DNA of 8,780 bases from Chloroflexota bacterium. Its GTDB lineage: Bacteria; Chloroflexota; Limnocylindria; Limnocylindrales; CSP1-4. Shown piece after piece: positions 6,704 through 8,780 of the stretch. The notes below the pieces were generated by a model. The model worked only from the letters and a program-made list of their open reading frames with translations, did not search any database and had not been told where the DNA came from. The translations under genes and the position numbers were made by a program. The DNA is taken from positions 1-8,780 of the forward strand of contig JACDAV010000046.1 of the NCBI GenBank assembly GCA_013695255.1, written 5' to 3'. Each line of letters starts with the position of its first letter. Position 1 is the stretch's first letter.

Positions 6704-7330
6704 TCAGGTCCGGGGCGGGCCCTCCGCCCCGCGCGCGGCGCGGACGAGCATCGCGTCGAGCCACGTCCGGCACAGGACCTCGACGAGCTCCAGCCGGTCG
6801 ACCGCGCCCGCGGGATCGCTGGCGACTGCGATCGCCCCATGACGCTCGAGCAGCACGGCCGTGGCCAGCGGGTCCGGCGGCTCGGTCAGGGCCGCCGCCA
6901 CGCGGCCGGCCAGCTCGTCGCTGCCCGGCACGCCGAGCTCGAGGAACGGCAGCCGCGGCAGGAGCAGGGCCGTCTCCGGCAGGGCGGCTGGATCCGGGAC
7001 CTCGCCGGCCAGGGTCAGCGCCATCGAGGCCGGAAGATGCGCGTGGGCCACCGCCGCGATGTCCGGGCGCGCACGATGGACGGCCAGATGGATCGCGAGA
7101 TCTGACGTCGGCCGCGCGGCCGCCGCGCCCAGCGCCGCGCCCGAGCCGAGGTCGACCAGGACGAGTTCGGCTGGCGCAAGCTCATCCTTCCGCCGGCCGC
7201 TCGGCGTCACGAGCAGCATGCCGGCGTCCAGCCGCACCGAGAGGTTCCCTTCGCCTGCGGAGATCAGGCCACGCCGTCCGAGGCGCGCGCCCGCGGCGAC
7301 GATCGCCGCCCGTCCAGCTCGGTCGTCCAC
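6704..7330 (-). CDS. Class II aldolase/adducin-family protein (sugar-phosphate aldolase or epimerase type)
   Basis: The 208-residue product fits the zinc-dependent class II aldolase fold shared by L-fuculose-phosphate aldolase and L-ribulose-5-phosphate 4-epimerase. SAGEGNLSVR (24-33) and TPSG (42-45) form the phosphate- and substrate-binding loops. The metal histidines are His96 and His98 in VAHAHLP (94-100) and His164 in LERHGAIA (161-168). RPTSD (73-77) puts Asp77 where fuculose aldolase has its catalytic Glu73; the 4-epimerase has Asp there. The enzyme could therefore be either an aldolase or an epimerase, and the substrate is unknown. The start is GTG 7330, with no Shine-Dalgarno but TACGAT six bases upstream, pointing to leaderless translation. 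Forty-five bases and a hairpin separate it from the zinc-ribbon gene upstream, so it may be transcribed on its own. Confidence 0.9.
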   Translation of the reverse strand: MDDRAGRAAIVAAGARLGRRGLISAGEGNLSVRLDAGMLLVTPSGRRKDELAPAELVLVDLGSGAALGAAAARPTSDLAIHLAVHRARPDIAAVAHAHLPASMALTLAGEVPDPAALPETALLLPRLPFLELGVPGSDELAGRVAAALTEPPDPLATAVLLERHGAIAVASDPAGAVDRLELVEVLCRTWLDAMLVRAARGAEGPPRT

Positions 7331-7336
7331 CGCAGC

Positions 7337-7342
7337 ATCGTA
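7337..7342 (-). promoter_or_regulatory. Putative -10 element for the aldolase (leaderless start)
   Basis: TACGAT on the minus strand lies six bases before GTG 7330, as in the other leaderless-looking genes of the window. No -35 match was found 16-18 bases upstream, where a hairpin lies instead. Confidence 0.45.
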
Positions 7343-7347
7343 CGCAA

Positions 7348-7376
7348 ACCGGCTCCGCCGGGGGGTTCGAGCCGGT
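7348..7376 (-). terminator. Hairpin between zinc-ribbon gene and aldolase, possible terminator
   Basis: A perfect 8-bp stem (ACCGGCTC with GAGCCGGT) encloses a 13-base loop. On the minus strand it starts at the last base of the zinc-ribbon stop codon, and two Ts follow the final T of the stem. The T-run is short, so termination would be weak. The aldolase -10 box begins five bases beyond the stem. Confidence 0.45.
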
Positions 7377-7510
7377 CAGGCGGCGAGCGGGACCTCCGTG
7401 GCGGTGGTCGGGTCGATCTGGACCTCGATCCGGCAGTCCTCGCAGCGCATGACGTCCGCGCGCTCCAGCGCGATCGACGCCTCACACCACGGGCATTCGA
7501 TTGTGATCAT
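7376..7510 (-). CDS. Small double-CxxC zinc-ribbon protein
   Basis: This 44-residue protein has two CxxC knuckles, C6-P-W-C9 and C23-E-D-C26, thirteen residues apart. That is the arrangement of a minimal zinc ribbon with one structural zinc. The rest is a short acidic strand-rich tail. It has no signal peptide or membrane segment, so it is probably cytoplasmic. Its molecular role is unknown; ribbons this small usually mediate protein or nucleic-acid contacts. The ATG at 7510 is well supported by GGGAGAG (7517-7523) six bases upstream. An in-frame ATG five codons earlier has no such site. The frame stays open far upstream, but only this end has Shine-Dalgarno support and a coherent protein pattern. 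It is divergent from the alpha/beta hydrolase across a 144-base spacer with a strong palindrome. Confidence 0.8.
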   Translation of the reverse strand: MITIECPWCEASIALERADVMRCEDCRIEVQIDPTTATEVPLAA

Positions 7511-7553
7511 CGCGATCTCTCCCATCGGCTTGATGGCCAGAGCGTCGCTGGTC

Positions 7554-7578
7554 GCCGTGACAGCTAGCCTGTCACGGC
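7554..7578. repeat. Perfect 10-bp inverted repeat in divergent spacer
   Basis: Arms GCCGTGACAG (7554-7563) and CTGTCACGGC (7569-7578) are perfect reverse complements around the 5-base spacer CTAGC. The element lies 44 bases upstream of the zinc-ribbon ATG and 77 bases upstream of the hydrolase ATG. In a divergent spacer an operator is more likely than a terminator. It could also fold as a hairpin in the zinc-ribbon leader. Confidence 0.6.
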
Positions 7579-7638
7579 CTCGTGGGTGCGGTTTCCAGCC
7601 GGTGCCGCCGGGGATCTGCAGCCGCTGGCTGACGACGA

Positions 7639-7644
7639 TAGCCT
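7639..7644 (+). promoter_or_regulatory. Possible -10 element for the alpha/beta hydrolase
   Basis: TAGCCT ends ten bases before ATG 7655, so the transcript would carry only a few bases of leader. No -35 match or Shine-Dalgarno was seen. This is the weakest of the leaderless-type starts in the window. Confidence 0.3.
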
Positions 7645-7654
7645 CACGGATGAC

Positions 7655-8179
7655 ATGACCCTCCACGTCCACCTCGGGCACGGCGCGAGCGGCACCGCGG
7701 CGACGATGCGGCCGTGGGTGGAGGGCCTTCGGCTGCGCGGGTACGCTGCAGACGCCATCGACCTGCCGCGTCGCCGCGCCGAGGCCGCCGTGGCGGCGCT
7801 CCAGGCGGCCGTCCCGGCGCGGGCAGACGTCGTCCTGGGTGGTCACTCGTATGGCGGCCGCGTCGCCAGCCTGGCCGCCGCCGAGCCAGGGGCGCCGTAC
7901 GCGGCGCTCGTGCTGCTGAGCTACCCGCTGCATCGGCCAGGGGGTCCCGAGGGCTGGGATGCGCGGACCGAGCACTGGCCGGCGATCCGCTGCCCGGTGC
8001 TCCTGCTGTCCGGTGAGTCGGACCCGTTCGCGCGGCTGGAGCTGCTGCGCGGCGCGCTCTCGAGGCTGCGACGGGCGGAGCTTCACACGTACCCGCGGCT
8101 GGGTCACACGCTTCGCCCGGTCCTCGATGACGCGCTCGATCGGATCGCGCGGTTCCTGGAGCACGTGCCCGCCGGCTGA
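7655..8179 (+). CDS. Compact alpha/beta hydrolase
   Basis: The 174-residue protein carries a full catalytic triad in alpha/beta-hydrolase order: the nucleophile Ser65 in GGHSYGG (62-68), Asp123 in SGESDPFA (119-126) and His151 in RLGHTLRP (148-155). HGASG (9-13) forms the oxyanion-hole loop after the first strand. It is much smaller than typical 250-300 residue members, with almost no cap domain, and resembles the minimal KANL3/Tex30-like hydrolases; that subfamily call is tentative. It is probably a cytoplasmic esterase or thioesterase of unknown substrate, as no signal peptide is visible. The ATG at 7655 is chosen because the protein pattern begins there; the same frame extends 23 codons upstream to 7586 without family features. 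No Shine-Dalgarno is present. The next gene begins 193 bases downstream with its own promoter. Confidence 0.85.
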   Translation: MTLHVHLGHGASGTAATMRPWVEGLRLRGYAADAIDLPRRRAEAAVAALQAAVPARADVVLGGHSYGGRVASLAAAEPGAPYAALVLLSYPLHRPGGPEGWDARTEHWPAIRCPVLLLSGESDPFARLELLRGALSRLRRAELHTYPRLGHTLRPVLDDALDRIARFLEHVPAG

Positions 8180-8188
8180 CCGAGGGGG

Positions 8189-8217
8189 TTGCCCGATCCG
8201 AAACGGGCTCCTATGCT
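8189..8217 (+). promoter_or_regulatory. Sigma-70-type promoter for the lysozyme-like gene
   Basis: TTGCCC (8189-8194) and TATGCT (8212-8217) are separated by exactly 17 bases, giving the best housekeeping-type promoter in the window. Transcription should start near 8223-8225, leaving a leader of about 150 bases before the TTG start codon. A 5-bp inverted repeat (GCCCG at 8191-8195 and CGGGC at 8204-8208) sits mostly in the spacer and could be a hydrolase 3' hairpin or a protein site. Confidence 0.65.
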
Positions 8218-8223
8218 GTGCCG

Positions 8224-8372
8224 CTCCAACGCGCTGCCGCGAGGCCCCTGTGGGTGCCGGTGGCCCAGCAACCGCGTCGCTCGCCGGCCCCCGCCCCCGA
8301 AGCCCCCGGCAGCGAGGCATCACCCGCTGTTCGGTCGCGCTCACCGCGGCCGCTCGGCAGGGAGGAGCAGTA
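8224..8372 (+). ncRNA. Structured 5' leader, candidate cis-regulatory RNA
   Basis: The leader ahead of the lysozyme-like gene can fold into an 8-bp closing stem (8232-8239 CGCTGCCG with 8307-8314 CGGCAGCG). Inside it, GCCGG (8256-8260) can pair with CCGGC (8284-8288). Next comes a hairpin of eight pairs including one G-U (8332-8339 with 8345-8352, loop CTCAC) that ends eight bases before the Shine-Dalgarno. Two domains ahead of a cell-wall hydrolase resemble a riboswitch layout. I could not match it to a known class. In particular, the sequence motifs I know for the c-di-AMP (ydaO) class are not evident. GC-rich DNA forms such pairings easily, so this is a candidate only. Confidence 0.35.
8361..8365 (+). 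promoter_or_regulatory. Shine-Dalgarno fixing a TTG start
   Basis: GGAGG lies seven bases before TTG 8373. It decides in favour of this rare start codon over the in-frame ATG at 8400, which has no such site and would remove the basic n-region of the signal peptide. Confidence 0.75.
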
Positions 8373-8780
8373 TTGCGAGTCGTCGCCCGCCGCCCGGCCA
8401 TGGCCGCCCTCGGCCTGGTCATCGTCCTCGTGTCGATCGGAGCCATTCGGCCCCCGGCGACCCAGGCCCACGACATCCCCGGCTTCGACCGGTTCATGTA
8501 TGCCCTCGGTCAGGTCGAGTCCGGCGGCCGATATGACGCCTACAACGCCACGAGCGGCGCGTACGGCAAGTACCAGATCATCCCGTCCAGCTGGCGCGTC
8601 TGGGCGGAGCGCGTCCTTGGTGACGCCGACGCCCCGAAGACTCCCGAGAACCAGGAGCTGGTCGCCCGCGCGACCATCCATGACGCGTTCCATCGGTACG
8701 AGCAGTGGCGGCTCGTCGCCTACTGGTGGCTGACCGGCCGCGTGGTCTACGACTCGTCACAGTGGTCCGACTACGCGACG
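8373..8780 (+). CDS. Secreted lysozyme-like/transglycosylase-family cell-wall hydrolase, N-terminal part (cut by window edge)
   Basis: The visible 136 residues begin with a signal peptide: basic n-region (RVVARR), hydrophobic core about 11-24, likely cleavage after ATQA near residue 32. A lysozyme-like domain follows. ALGQVESGGRYDAYN (44-58) places the catalytic Glu49, and SGAYGKYQIIPSSW (61-74) is the family signature. NQEL (93-96) and YWWLTG (117-122) continue the fold seen in lytic transglycosylase and resuscitation-promoting-factor relatives. Such proteins cut the glycan strands of peptidoglycan outside the membrane, for wall remodelling, growth or resuscitation. The start is TTG 8373, supported by GGAGG seven bases upstream and by the basic residues it adds. 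The gene has its own promoter and a leader of about 150 bases with strong pairing potential. The C-terminus lies outside the window. Confidence 0.85.
   Translation, partial: MRVVARRPAMAALGLVIVLVSIGAIRPPATQAHDIPGFDRFMYALGQVESGGRYDAYNATSGAYGKYQIIPSSWRVWAERVLGDADAPKTPENQELVARATIHDAFHRYEQWRLVAYWWLTGRVVYDSSQWSDYAT

Noticed and set aside
4992..6773. A 593-codon minus-strand frame antisense to catalase.
   Set aside because: It lies opposite a textbook catalase, has a biased Arg/Val/Leu/Asp composition and shows no recognisable domain.
8224..8372. Assigning the leader to the c-di-AMP (ydaO) or SAM riboswitch class.
   Set aside because: The GGCCCAGCAACC stretch recalls part of a SAM aptamer and the gene type recalls ydaO targets, but the remaining conserved segments of either class are not visible.

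Overview
The window is very GC-rich. Several long reading frames are open on both strands as a side effect, so genes were chosen by protein-family motifs, start signals and gene spacing, not by frame length. Some features suggest a GC-rich member of Chloroflexota, possibly the Limnocylindria-type soil and freshwater lineages. These are secreted propeller proteins built from W-x-S-x-D-G-x-x-W repeats, a 44-residue double-CxxC zinc ribbon, a lysozyme-like secreted hydrolase, and a mix of leaderless and Shine-Dalgarno starts. An actinobacterium is the main alternative. This placement is inference; there is no rRNA or marker gene here.

Left block, minus strand, read right to left (3624 to 1): an ECF sigma factor, a membrane anti-sigma factor with an N-terminal zinc-binding motif and an outer beta-propeller, and a lipoprotein carrying a second propeller of the same repeat type. 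Consecutive genes overlap by four bases (ATGA, then GTGA) and each has a good Shine-Dalgarno sequence, so the three look like one translationally coupled operon. Beyond it, with its own putative leaderless promoter, is the N-terminal third or so of a class I/II aminotransferase that runs off the left edge.

Middle block, plus strand (3731 to 6677): a Nudix hydrolase of the ADP-ribose pyrophosphatase type overlaps a PhzF-family isomerase by four bases. After about 100 bases comes a complete monofunctional heme catalase, probably with its own promoter.

Right block: a class II aldolase and, upstream of it, a tiny zinc-ribbon gene lie on the minus strand (7510 to 6704). The aldolase is tail-to-tail with the catalase. 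A 144-base divergent spacer holding a perfect 10-bp inverted repeat separates the zinc ribbon from a compact alpha/beta hydrolase on the plus strand. The window ends in a secreted lysozyme-like/transglycosylase gene that starts with TTG behind a clear sigma-70-type promoter and a structured leader of about 150 bases.

The most interesting item is the sigma / anti-sigma / lipoprotein module. It looks like a surface-sensing switch in which two related extracytoplasmic propellers, one on the anti-sigma factor and one on a lipoprotein, could together control sigma release. Second is the leader RNA ahead of the cell-wall hydrolase. No mobile element, CRISPR array, tRNA or rRNA was seen.
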